Below, piece after piece: positions 12,089-25,400 of a stretch of 64,000 bases of DNA. Made by a program: the position numbers and the translations under genes. The stretch is from Datura wrightii (Eukaryota; Streptophyta; Magnoliopsida; Solanales; Solanaceae), in contig JASDFA010000007.1 of NCBI GenBank assembly GCA_035772735.1, forward strand, positions 147,559,001 to 147,623,000, read 5' to 3'. Below the pieces are notes generated by a model. That model was given only the letters and a program-made list of their open reading frames with translations, was not told where the DNA came from and did no database searches. The first letter of the stretch is position 1; each line of letters begins with the position of its first letter.

Positions 12089-12446
12089 CGTGTTTGGTAG
12101 GGAAATAAATAATTTTGGGATAACGAATCTCGAATTAGAATAATTCGGGATTGTTATTCTACCTTTAATGAGGAATAAGAATAAGGAAATCTCACATTTA
12201 ATTGAGATAAAATCTCTAGATAAGTTATTCAGGGATTATAGTGTTATTTTTATCCCACCCTCAATGAGGGATAACTAATCCCGAGATAAGTTATTATCTC
12301 AAAATTTTATTCTAACCAAATGTGAGATAAATCATCCAAAGATTATTCTCGGACGATTTATTTCTTATTCCTCATTGAAGATAGAATAATAATCCCATAT
12401 TATTCCAACCCGAGCCCAAAATTATTTGTTTCCCTGTCAAATGACA
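12089..12446. mobile_element. Palindromic (fold-back) MITE
   Basis: The left end, TGTTTGGTAGGGAAATAAAT then AATTTTGGG, is mirrored by CCCAAAATTATTTGTTTCCC then TGTCAAATGACA on the right. Internal blocks (AATAAGTTATC, TCAATGAGG, TGGGATAA types) repeat on both strands, so nearly the whole element can fold. It is non-coding. Confidence 0.7.
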
Positions 12447-13427
12447 CATTTAATGGTACAAAAAGTTATATAATCTCTAATCCGAATCTTACCCCTATAT
12501 ATGTGAAAATTCTGCTACAAATGGATTGGATGCACGGAACTCACCTAAACTACACGGTCAAGTGCGACATGTTTAACACCCTACTTTACAACTTGTACGT
12601 GTCTGATGCAACTTGTTGAAATTGTCAAAAAGCCTCTTAAGTTTAGTAGAGATGTTAACATTCCCACACTGTAAGTATGATGCAACTTGTTGAAATTGTC
12701 AAGAGGACTGAAAATTTGGTACTCTCTTATTTTCCAATCATTGGAAGCAATCTTCACTGCTATAATCATCTTCATACAATATCTTACAGGTTAATCACCA
12801 GACTGCTCTGGATAGATTAATCGCTGGAAGACGAGACGGAACGAAGAGACAGATATAATATGGCGGTAGTGACCCACAATTACCGTCCGTCGACCAAGCT
12901 TCAGTATAATGTTGAAGATAACATATGTGCTATAAACAGCATCAAGTATTTTGCACTTATTGACTTGAAATCACGTGAACATATACAAAATTTTACTACA
13001 AAGCCAGAAACAAGTTCTTTTAACCTAAAAGTCCTCCTCAGGCATTTTAATTAGAGGAAAATGAGTGTTTCAGAAAGACAACAAATGGTGAAGCTTTTCA
13101 TAACTAAACAGACATTTAAAAGCCCCTCACTGCCATGCTTGACACCGATTGATTTGAACCCTGTTAAATCATTTCCAATATCATGTTTCGGTAAAAAAAA
13201 AAATAGATAATGAACCTCCGAGTAAGGACGGGGAGAGAGAGGAGCATAATATCAAACTCAAGATATGCTCTGAGTTGTAGAAACTTTTTACACAAGTATT
13301 ATCCTCTACAGTTCATTTGTAATAGTTACTACTTACCCTCTGTGATAAATAAATATGATGATAATATACATGTAATTTGAAAAAATGGATCTACAAATGG
13401 GATTTAACTTCTATCATCTGTGTCAAA

Positions 13428-16400
13428 CTACTCATCTGGAACATCAGTTTCAGTTTTCCCTCTTTGAATGATTCTACATTTAGGAACCATTTTTTCCAGC
13501 ATGGATGTGCCTTTAAAGCTAATCATTTGCCAACAGGTTTTTCTGTAGTTGACAAGCTGCAAAGAAATACAAACAGCTTAGCAATCAGAGGGACATGTAT
13601 GATGCTGCAGCACCCAGTATGGAAACATGTGAAAACAAACCTGATCTGGTGTTAACTCCTCGAATCCAAATTTCTGTGTCCATATCGACATAGCTTCAGC
13701 AGCGGCTGGGAGTACAAAGCGTCTCACACCCAAAAATGCAAGCAATTTTTCTATGCAGGTGAACAGTAACTGAAAGTATCCCTGTGAACATTGAAATTAT
13801 CTTTTATAAGACACTTTTAATTAAAAAGCTTCCCCAACATGTAAATATAATTATTTTTGTATCACAGAATCATGAGTGTGCACAAAGATGCCAACTAATA
13901 TTCACCTTTGCTACAGATGGATAGACTAAAATGGGAGTTAAGCAGGTTTAGTCTAAATGAATCTTCGCAGAGCATTACTATAGTAGATTTCAACAAAATC
14001 GTTGATTCCTTTGTCGGAGCCTCATTACTTATTCCGTAGATCACTTTAGATTAAAAAAGAAAAGGGAACATTCTGTTCCAAAACCAAAAAAGTAAAAAAC
14101 TAAAAGAACAGGCCAGCAATCCAGCAAAAGATGTCATTCTAGCAGTGGCCGGAAATGTTGAGGTCAATTTGTTCCAGCTACATCTACCACTTATTCAAGT
14201 TCTTCAAAAATAAATAATTGGTTATATAAATGGCCAAGCACTAAAAATTGTCTCCTTTCTGTCGGACAATTTTCATGGAGTTATGCACTCTGCTACCAGA
14301 AAGCGGAAATGCATATAAATAGAAGGTAATACCTTCTGAATTTGACCCATGATTAAATGGCTTTGCAAGATGTAATTCTAGCTAACCAATGAAGTATTGC
14401 AAGAAATTTGCTAAGCAACAAAACATAAAATAACATAAAAAACAAAAAGCCATATGTGAGCAGGAACGTCTTGAGAGCAGCTTCGTTGCTATACCTTGCC
14501 TTGGCTACCAACACGGGTTGCTACAAGAGGGAGTTCTGCAATATCCTGGCCAAAAATCCGGAGGATCCCTGCTGATACTACTGTTGAGCTGCAGTGATCA
14601 GCCAAAGAACTTCTTAAGTTATTTAATCATAATAGGCTTAAACTATCAAAAGCTTTAAAAGAAGATACTGGAATACTTACTTTACAGTCAATATAGCACA
14701 ATACATGCCTCCAAAATCTTGGCCCCTAATATTCCTTCTGCAGAAGGTAAGAGAAGATGAGGAAGAGCACCTCTATGGTTAGATCAATCATGAAATTAAA
14801 TGGAAAAACCAACTCTGCATAACAAGGAGAGCAGAACCTACCCATAGACCATAGATGGAATGAAGTCACGTCCAGTTACTGAATCAACAATAGGATCAAA
14901 ACAATCCTGAAAAGTCAACAACGAAAACATTGATACTAACGTTTTTCCTCAAAGCTGGCATGTGCAAGGAAAGGTATAATCTAGAAATCCTTGAAAGACA
15001 CTTCCAAAGGGACAGCAACAACATACCCAGTGAAATCCCACAGGTGAGGTCTGGGGAGGGTAGAGTGTACCTTACCCCTACCTCGTCGAGATAGAAAGGC
15101 TGTTTATGAAAGGAAATTGAGAAACTATATGTAATGAATGCCATCTTATTAATGAGGGTAAAACGAAAAGAAACAGCCAATCACATCAATTAAATAGTAA
15201 ATCATCTGAGACTCTCCACAAACAAAAAGCTGGTCATGAAACAGAAAGTGCCAGAACAGCAAATTTAAATGATTATACAGATATAACATCATGACATGTT
15301 TTCCCTTAGCAGCTCTGGATGCTCAACAGCAAGAATTCCGAATATGTTCATAACATTCACAAAACCAGTCACAGAATGACAAAAGGCACTAACACAAAAA
15401 AGGAGCACGAGATACATATTTGCCAGTCAACCCAGCCCCCATAATGTAATGTGGAGAGCAAGCTTTTGTTGTTCTCAAGTACCTATATATCATGGCCAAT
15501 GTTAATTGACCAAGCATTGAAATAAATGATCAGGGTTAATGCTTACATGGAAGATAGAAACAGCTTCTGCCAGGAGCCTTCTGGTTTCACGAGAGGAAAT
15601 TCTGCCACTCAGAAGTCTCCATCTAACATCAAGTTCACCAACAGCAACCAAACTGCTTTCCTTTTCCTTCACCCTTGTTGCATCCAAACAAGAATCAGGC
15701 AACCTCTCTTCTCCTGAGTTTAGCAAATTTTGCAGTGCTGAATAGATCCTCTTGCAATTCACACCACAGAACCATTTTCCTTTAGGCAATTCCTGTGATG
15801 CAAGAAGCATTAACTTTTAATGCCAAAACCTAGCTAAACCGAAAATAATAATAAAAAATTATAATATTAAGAAGGGAAAGCGAATGCAAGTACATAGGAC
15901 TAAGAGAAAACCATATTCATAATATAATCTAAAAATGCAAATGCATGCACCTTTAGATCTGCTATCTTGCTTTTCTTCAAGCAGCCAACATGATACTCTT
16001 TCTCACACTGAAAAACAAATGGCGGATATTTCAGTTTATATATTTAGTTGAATAAGACACACATATAAAGAATGCAGAGGCAATACCTGGTCGCAAAGGA
16101 TGACAGTCCGTGGACCAAAACCAGACTTGCTAAAGTCATAAGCTCTGTAGACAGAAGAAAATTACATACTGGATCAAACTGACAAAGCTAAGATGCTCGG
16201 CCGCAATGTGCTCTTAGCCAAACAAAAAATACTACCTGCATAACACACACGCAATAAATTCTGCCTCTTCTGCGTTCTTGACAATACGAATGCAACGTTT
16301 TGTTATTTGCTCTATAGGATCAATGCCGGAAACCCTGCCGGCTGCTAAGGCATTCGCATTGCGCTCCGCAAACTTCTCCCTCTGTAACATGCTTTCACAA

Positions 16401-19400
16401 TACTTACAGTACCATTTACCACGAGGGATAGTTGATAATGATGCACACTCTGCATAGACCATTAGAATTACATATCAAATGCTTATAGATGAAACATGAC
16501 ATCATGACCAGCACCAGCAAGCAACAGGCCGACATCAATTAAATGGTGTAACATGTGATAAAGTAGAACAAAGCCAAAATTTAAATTTACCATTTCAATG
16601 AATAGTGAAGCTCAAAACACATTGATGGCTATATATCATTCATACCGAAGTTGGTTAATTATATAAAATCAGTCTACAAGAAACTTAACAGAAACTAATG
16701 TTCTTTCAGACCCATTTCATAGGGGTGGATAGCTTTAATAGAAGGTTCCACCCTTATTGCATAAACGGCAAAGCCAAGTCCACTATATGCTCTAAAAGAA
16801 CTAAGATTTAAAGTCATGGACAGATGAAGGAAGGAGGGAAGAAAAAAAGTTGCACGCAGCTCCAATTTCTTTTGTTGCCTGGACCACAAGCCTGGGGAGG
16901 CATAGTCAGGCTCTGCCTTATTTGTCGTATTCCTTCAGCTGCATCTGTCCCGTTTTATCTGACACACTTCCCTTTTTTAGTATGTCCCATAAAAACATTG
17001 AGACCTTTTTCTTTTTGGAAACTACTTAATCTTCACATCCTCATTTTACCCTCAATGACAAGACTTATTGGGACCCTCACCACCACTCACTCAAAAATGA
17101 AAGACGTGGAACTCTTACTGCCACTCATTTAAAAGACATTTTGGAACTTTGCATATATTTTTTAACATGAATTACGGGGAAAATAGGAAAGGTTATAAAC
17201 ATCGCATAAATTTGGTTAAGTCTTCTTTAATTTCTTAAATTCTGTGCTCAGTCAAACACCGTCACAAAATTAAGACGGTGGGAGCAATATTTAATAAATT
17301 ACATAGCTGAACACAGCTAGTGGAAAATATTTAATAAATTACATAGCTGAACACAGCTAGTGGAAACTGGACTAACCAAAGAAGATGAAAGTACAAGACT
17401 TTATCAAGTTCAACTTAACCAATTAGGTGCTGGTTCAGTATGTTTCGAGATCTTCCTATTTGACAGGTTCAGAAACTATAGTAGTTCCCATTTAAAAGGT
17501 CCAGTTAAAATAATAAAATATTATGTACAGGTTCATTGCCAGTCAATAGAACTGTCACTTAACAAATCCTCGATTTTATATTTTTTTATCTAAGTGGTGT
17601 CCAGGTCAACTTGTAGGCACCTTGATTATTCCACCAGATACCTACTATCTCCCACGAACACGGGTACCAAGTAACTCTGTCCATCAAGGGTTAGGCAGAT
17701 GGAAAGAGATCACCTAGCATTTTAAGTATCCACTAGGGATTTTAACCTAGTCTCCAAGCCCCCCCACCCCCCCGCCCCCCAAGATCACACACCCTTGGGG
17801 TCACTTAACTAATCCTTGTTCCAGCTCTGATTCATTTAATTTTTTATTGGGGGGTTGGGGTGAGGTGGTGCTCCAAAGTGCAGGCGATAGATCATTTGAG
17901 AATTTCAGAGTTTTGACTAATTAATGAACCAACTCTGCATCAATTTCCAAGTTTTTATGCCTTTGTATTCTCTAAAACTTCTCTAATAAAGCTACAAATA
18001 GTATCCAGAAAGCTATATGGCAGCACCCCCAATCATAAACAGGCATAATACCCAAATTCAGTCTAGGATTCATCATTAAAAATGTAACGGCAAAAGCTAG
18101 TGAAGAGCTATAACAAGTAGAAATTTCAAAGTAAAGATGCTATTTCTTAAATCTAAATCGCTGTAGCAAGTCTGCTGCTACTAGAGTAACTACATACGAA
18201 TAAATGAGCATCAGAATAAAAATTAGCCACAAGCAGAAGACTGCCTTCTGTTCTTAACGGAAGCTTCAATACAGATAGCAACCCAACTTTTGAAACTTCT
18301 CAGTTAAGATGTGATGGCCCACAGGATTCACATCATTAATAGTTTCATATAACTGTATATAACAGATTGAAAATAGAATTCGACTTCAAGTATTAAAAGT
18401 CAAATATTGCTGCAGTTAATTAATTCACAATTACGAGCTATTTCCTGAACTCACCCAGTGCCCCCCATCCTGAAATCCATTACAGAAAATTGGGTTCTCA
18501 TCCACTTAGTCCTATCTTACCTCCTTTCAACACAACCATCCTCACCTCAGAAAACCCAAGAAAGGGAAGAAACGAAAGCAACACGATGCATTAATGACAA
18601 CAGAACATGGTGAACTCAATCATCATTCAACAGGGAAAAAGACGAGAAGAAGAAAGTATCTTCTAAAATATTAAAACTGTCAATCAAGAAAAATCCAACT
18701 TTTACCTTTATGGAAAGCCCTAGGACATCCATCACAAAGCACTAGTTTACCACCATCTGCGCATATGATGCACAAGTCATCACTGTCTTTAACTGAAGAC
18801 TTGCGGCCTTTTAATAGAGATATAGCAAATTCATGTAGCGAAACTCCATTAGACGTGTAAATGTACCCATAACTGCAGCAAACATTGACAAAGTCAAGTA
18901 CCACGTTAGAACTGCATCAGCAGAATTAGGTTCGCTTAAAGTCAGTAATGATATATTTTCTTTGAACAAGAGATAAGAAGAACGATGAAGACTAACGGTT
19001 TTTTGCGTGATGCCCAACCTGCATGAGCTTCAAACTGAGATGGACTAACCTAACCATAAAATGAAATACCATCAGAATATCTCGCAGGAGAATTGGGGAG
19101 ACCCTAAGCAAGGAGTTGTACCTCAGTATTGCAGCAAGAACAGAATATACCAGATCCCTTCTTATAACCAACAAGCAATTTCTGCCAATTACAAACAAGC
19201 AATTAACGACATCAACAAAATAAAGCAGAGCAAAAATCCAGTGTATACAATGGATGAACTACTATATTAGAACAGTCATAAAGGAGATGCTCAGCAACCT
19301 TTCCACGAGAATAATAAGCTACTTCAGTTCCTTCAGGCAGTCCACCTTCCTCAAAAACCAATCTATGCATCTTTTGATCCCTGAATGAAGTGAATCACAG

Positions 19401-22400
19401 AACCAAGCAATTTAAGTAACATTGCTATCAGAAGAATCCACAATTAGTATAAGTAATACAGAAGACAAGTACCGACCTTTTTGTCATTTTCCATTGGGTC
19501 CTAGAGTGCACTGAGACACCAGGCGAACCAACTTTCAAATACTTTGAAACTGCAACTGATTTTGACAATCTGACTTAGACATAAAAGCCACCATATGAGT
19601 TAGAGGTAATTTATTAGAAAAAGCTCTAATGACAAATTCAGTTATATTCACCAACTTTTCTGAGATATTTCCCTGCATGCTGTTTCTCAATGAACTGCAT
19701 ACTGTAGCAGTTCCATCCGACTTTGGAGAAAAAACTGGCTTCGATAACCTTGAAGGACCAAATAAAAGTAGGTCAGAAGAGAGAGATGACAAAAATCTAC
19801 ATTTTCACTAACTTTGTAAAATAAGAAAATTAAACAGAAAAACAATAAGGGAAATAGCACACTTATTTGGTGTCTTCCACTTCTTTCTGGAGAGAGTATG
19901 CACGGAAGGAGACTGTCTACTTGAATGCATTATTACAGCCCTTAATATGCAAATAAAACAGCATCAGTACATGTTCATGAACCCACTTTACTCACATTGA
20001 GCAAACGTTTAATGAGCACAAATATCAAGCAGAATCAATTAACTATATTAATACCAACTTTTTCTTTTTCCTTCCTCTAATGCTTCTTGGCGAAACAGAT
20101 GACATATTTGAAGTTCCAGAGGAATTTAAGTTCAGAACTGGCTCAAACACCCTAAATTTGGGAAAAAGAAAAAACCAAGATTAAGAATGATAATTATAAC
20201 AAAAAAGAAAGACTGATAAGATCTTCAAGTAGGCAAACTGAAAAACGACAAATTTGCCAGATGACCATCTCTTCGAAAAGACACATGCATTACTTATTAA
20301 GTAAATAGAGGAACCAACAGCCAACTTGTAGAAAGAACTCAACAATAAAAGAACAGGATTTGAAGCTAATAAGACCCTCTGCTTAGTCATCAAAGAAAGT
20401 CTAAATCCATGATAAATATCGTGTCTTCCACCACTTGCCACCTCTGTTTATTTATTTCTAGAATTTTATCTGATAAACTCGTGAGCTAAAATCACAAAGC
20501 ACACTTACATTCTTCAAAATAACATTTTCTGGACCAGCTGTGACCAATATATCTAAGAAAGATGCACAGTATTATGGTTCACTTTGACACTCTTGAAAAG
20601 CAACGTGTCACTTTTATCTTCTTTTTTTGGATAACTGGTGGAGCACATGGACTATTCCACCAGTTACATGCCACCTCTTATGTCTCTCTTTATTCCTCTG
20701 AAACTTTTCATAATTTTCAATAATACTCGTTTTCATGTGTTGAGGTGCGTGACCATCTCTTCTAAAAGCTTAAGGAGAGATCATACTTTTATTTTTTTAC
20801 ATATTATATCTTCAATACGCTCCTTCATGTAAGGCCCTAATGCTTTTTCATTGGTCAAGCATGTAAAATTCTTTTTGATAATGGGTGGAAGTGAAACTTG
20901 AACTCAAGATCCTGCATTTTCTGATAACATGTTGCATTTTTTAACATTGTATTAGAGCAAAGACCAATCCTTAATCTTGACTTCCAATATTTGATCTCCA
21001 TGTTATATATTCACACACCAGATGTCCAATAATGTGCATCTATGGGTGTTAAGCATCCAAATTGGTTTGAGGAAATTAGGTGTTCTCTCCTTACAAGAGG
21101 TGTTGAGCATCTCACATTGGTCTTGAGCAATCCTCATATTATTAAGCAGCTTTTGGAGTTGAGTTAAACTCAATATCCATTTTCTTAACATCAGGGCTTT
21201 GGAGGGTCCTTCATCAGAAACTACAGACGATACATTCTTTGACAAACTATAGATTATCTTACTATTACATATAACATATATTTAAGTGATGTCTTGACTT
21301 TTTAATATAATAGGAATAATCTATTTGACACAATGCATATGTTACCTTGGTTTTTTGACTTTTTCCAACACAATTTTTGGATATCTATTAGTTACAAATA
21401 ACACAATTGATTGTTAATACTAGTCTTATGTAACTGTTTGCTGACATTTCTGAGTACTTTGATCGAACCAATATTGTTTCTCTCAAAGTCTTACATAAAA
21501 AAATAAATAAATAAATAAATATATTCTACCATGTTTAAGTTGTTGATCCGCTTTGTTCTTCAAAAAACTTGCTAAACCAATTCTATTGTGCTCTTTTATT
21601 TCTTTTCATGTAAAATTTTACGTGGTTTTACTGAAAAGGAAACATGGAAGGAGGGAGTACTGAAGAAGCGAGCCATGCTAGTTATAGCACAATAGAAGCA
21701 CTATAGTGATGCATAGTAGATCTTACACATCATGTCCTCCCATCCCATTAGAAAGGCATATCTAGAATTGAGTTTATGGGTTCCGGTTTGAGAAAAGACA
21801 ACTTATTGAGTTCTAAATAAATTATCTATATGTATTAAATGGACTTCTTAACACAAACTCACAATTACAAGATTTTGGTTCTGCCGACCCCATAACTAGA
21901 ACTCTTGCTCAGTCCCTGGATCCAAACTTTTAAGACTGTTGCCCAAATCCTAAAAATCTAAATTAGTGCTCAACTGATCTTAAGAATCAGGATCCACTAC
22001 AGAACAAAAGAAAAAGGAATAAACAGCAGTAATAAGATAATGAGGAGACTTTAAAAGAAAACATACCCATTTTCAGTGTTTATCGACTGTGTTGGAGTGG
22101 CTTCTGATCTTAAAGAAATTATGCATGAATCACATAGTTGTTCATCTTTTCCAGCTAGTGTTGCAACAAAAGACCCTAGCAATAACAGTAAGCGCATATC
22201 TTTTAATTACCCTCGTAAGGAAACATGTCCCTATATTCAAGTTCGGATGAGCAAGCTCACCTTTGCAATCCCGACAAATGAGACTTTTCTTCACAGGAAC
22301 TGGACCGATGATACTCTGAATTGTTTCTTCTAATGTTTTCAAGGAACCTTTTCTACACTCTTTCACCACATCGAGGAGACTCTTCCCATTTTCTAGGCAG

Positions 22401-25400
22401 ATATACTCGGATGCACGTCTGTATGAATTACACGCATGGATCTCAAATTTGCTAGGAGGGACAACCTAACATTACAAAAGTGATACATAATGTGGAATAG
22501 TATATTCAGTTAAGATAACTGCTTATTAAGACGACTAAAGTAGTAACGTGTGATAAAAGGGAAGAAAGAGAAATAGAAAAAAACTAAAGACTCACTGTAG
22601 TTCCCTTGCACAGATCACAAGAACAAAGAATTCCAGTATCTTTAATTGTTCCTCGGAGTGGAATTCCCTAAAATTAAGACAATATTAACCTTAAGATGAA
22701 AGACATAACTACTGAATCCATCAAATCATTTAGAAAGTCTCATACCGAAAAGTGGAGACAAGTGATGAGCACATTTAAGGAAAAGAAACTGGAAGGGGAT
22801 CAACAGCAGGTTACATGAGCCTTCATGTAGTTACAAAATTAATGATTTTATAAATTTAGCATGCATGCTGCCGACCAAAAAAAGATTAGCATGAATGCTG
22901 CCTCTAGAAATTTATGCACACACATTTAAGGAAGAGGATCAACAGCAAGTTACATGATATAGCTTTACACTTTATGTAGTTACAAAATTAATGGTTTTAT
23001 AAATTTAGAACGAGTGTTGCCGATAAAAAAGAATAGCATGAATGATGCTTTTAGAAAGTCATGCATGCATACACTCTCCCCCTCCGTGGCATGTGCCGCA
23101 GTTGAAGCCATATCCAACCAAAAGAATAATGTTTATCCAACCACATTTCTAGTAAATTTAGCATCTCTAGTAATTCTAATAGAACATACCTATTGACCCC
23201 TTAGCTTTTGTGGTGATACGATATTTAAGTGATTGCTTTTTCCACAAGACCATAATGATAAAACAATTTTTCATTTTTTTCTTCTAGACAACTACTTATT
23301 GAGATTAGTAAGCCCTTTTATGTTGCTTCAACATTTTGAACTGATTGGATTGTTTTTCAATAATTGGGGTAACTCCTTTTCTTAACTAGTATAATTGAGG
23401 GGCAATGTATACATATAAATAGAGAATCTAGAACTGCCTCTAATGCTGTTCTCCAATCTTTATATATATATACATAGCCCCTGTTACGTGGCATATCTAA
23501 AAAATGAGCAACCATATTTATCATTTTTCCTATTTCATTGGCCTTTTTACTCAATTTTTTGTCATTTTATGTGCTTAAGAGAACTGAAATATCACGCCTC
23601 TTAATTAGAAAGTTTGTAACTTCTCTCATGTCTCTTTACCTAACAGCTGTTTTTATTTCTTCCCTTCTTTCTCTCCGTTGGATATCTTCCTTTCTTTCTC
23701 TTCATTTAATATATCAATGAACCCAAGGGTGTAGCCTAGTGGTCAATGAGTGGTTCAGAACCATGACTCCATGAGGTCTCAGGTTCAAACCTCAACAGAG
23801 ACAAAAAAAATTAGATGATTTCTTCCCATCTTTCTAGCTTTGGTGGACAGAGTTACCTGATATCTATTGCTGGTGGAAGGTTCCCATCTGTTCTAGCCTT
23901 GGTGGACAGAGTTACCTGGTACCTGTTGCTAGTGGAAGGTGGCAGTTATCCCGTGGAATTAGTCGAGGTGCGCACAAGCTGGCCAGGACAGCAGGGTTAT
24001 ATATGTATGTATGTATGTATGTATACACTCCTTAATCTCTTTGCCTATCAGATTAATCCTGACTGTTTAACCATTAACTTCATGGAACTTGCTAGATAAT
24101 CTTCCTTAGAACGATACCGAAAGATACTCTATGTGTACTGCCGAGTTCATCGTTCAACATGACTCTTTTCGCAGATTTGTTTTTCGGCGAAGATACATGG
24201 ATAAACTTTGGCCCATATCAAGATGTGAACTCCATCAAAATGTTTATTTTGCTCGACGAAGAAGACCCAGATGATATTATCCAACAATATCTTAAAGTTT
24301 TAGGTACTAATGTAACTGTTACTTTTGTTTAACGTCTTAATTAGGGGTTTTAGCCTTCCTCTTTTTCTTTTTCACATACATCTTTTTCTTCTTTATAAGT
24401 ACGCCTTACTCTTTTCCTCTTCTTTTTCCAATTCCAGAGGTAAAAGTCTTCCTTGAGTCTTCAAAATTTTAATTTTTCCCTCATTTTTTATTTGTTGTAG
24501 TACCAAAGTTTGAATCTTTTGATTTTTTGGTTGTCGACTTACCGCATTAAACAACTTTTATTTGATATTTGTGTTATTAATTTTCCTAAAAGCCATCAAA
24601 CATGGATACATCAACAATTCTGGTCATTCTGGAGAATTCCTTAAGGTGTTAAATTAATTTTATTTATCTGAGAATTTTGTTGATTTAATTATGTTTTATG
24701 TTCTTTTTTTGAGGTTGAGTGATTAATTTGCATAGAGAATTTATATTAGATGTAACGTGTTATGATTATTTGACACTATGGTTCAAGTCGATCTTCTTGA
24801 TCTGGTGTTTATTATACTAATTATTTTTCTTTAAATATCATCTTTTTTATTTTTTTAATCCAAATTATTTTATGGATATGTGTTGTTTAGCATTCATTCT
24901 TCTTCGGCATGTGTACACATAATTTTCTTTGTATAAGCTTGTGAAAGTGTATATGGAGTCCTTTTATTATTTGCTTTCCTTCATATTTTTTTTTGAGTAA
25001 GGTAACTGATGTATTATCAACAATGAAAGTTGTACCAAAAGTACACTTTCGTAAGTAATTACAAGTGATAGTTAAAGAAAGCAAAACCTACCACCTAGAC
25101 CCCTCATAAACATTCTAAAGCTCTAGCAATATCCTCTGATTCCCGGGGCAGTACATGTTACACCAAAAATAAAAGAGTACAATACAGTTCATTTTTATTT
25201 TCTGGAAAGTGACACTCCTGTCTTTAAAGCATCTTTGATTTCTTTCCTTCCAAACTGTCCACCATATGCATGCTGGGACAATCTTCCATCTCTCCCTACG
25301 TTCTGATGAGTTGCCATCCCTGTTCCAACATGCTAGGTCTGCTGCAGTATTCCTGGGCATACACCAACTAATCCCTCTCAAGATTAAGAAGAATTTCCAT

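Larger units (their letters stand above)
10206..13427. other. Intergenic: pectinesterase promoter side and PHD-gene 3' side
   Basis: I find no gene here. The right end should hold the 3' untranslated region of the PHD/GNAT gene, and the left end the promoter of the pectinesterase. Contents are a roughly 67-bp tandem duplication (10433-10562), local duplications around 11665-11810, a palindromic MITE (12089-12446) and a repeated 24-bp block at about 12604 and 12678. Confidence 0.7.
16450..18705. other. Large intron between the two halves of PHD finger 1
   Basis: This 2.26-kb intron splits PHD finger 1 after AFHK. It contains a 41-bp perfect tandem duplication (17286-17367), a TS-like SINE (17590-17802), a C-rich tract (17758-17782) and otherwise AT-rich sequence without coding signal. 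Confidence 0.75.

Noticed and set aside
14896..15180. 94-codon minus-strand frame in the PHD/GNAT gene
   Set aside because: It overlaps the donor-side intron and a SINE. Only the first few bases belong to exon 17, in another frame.
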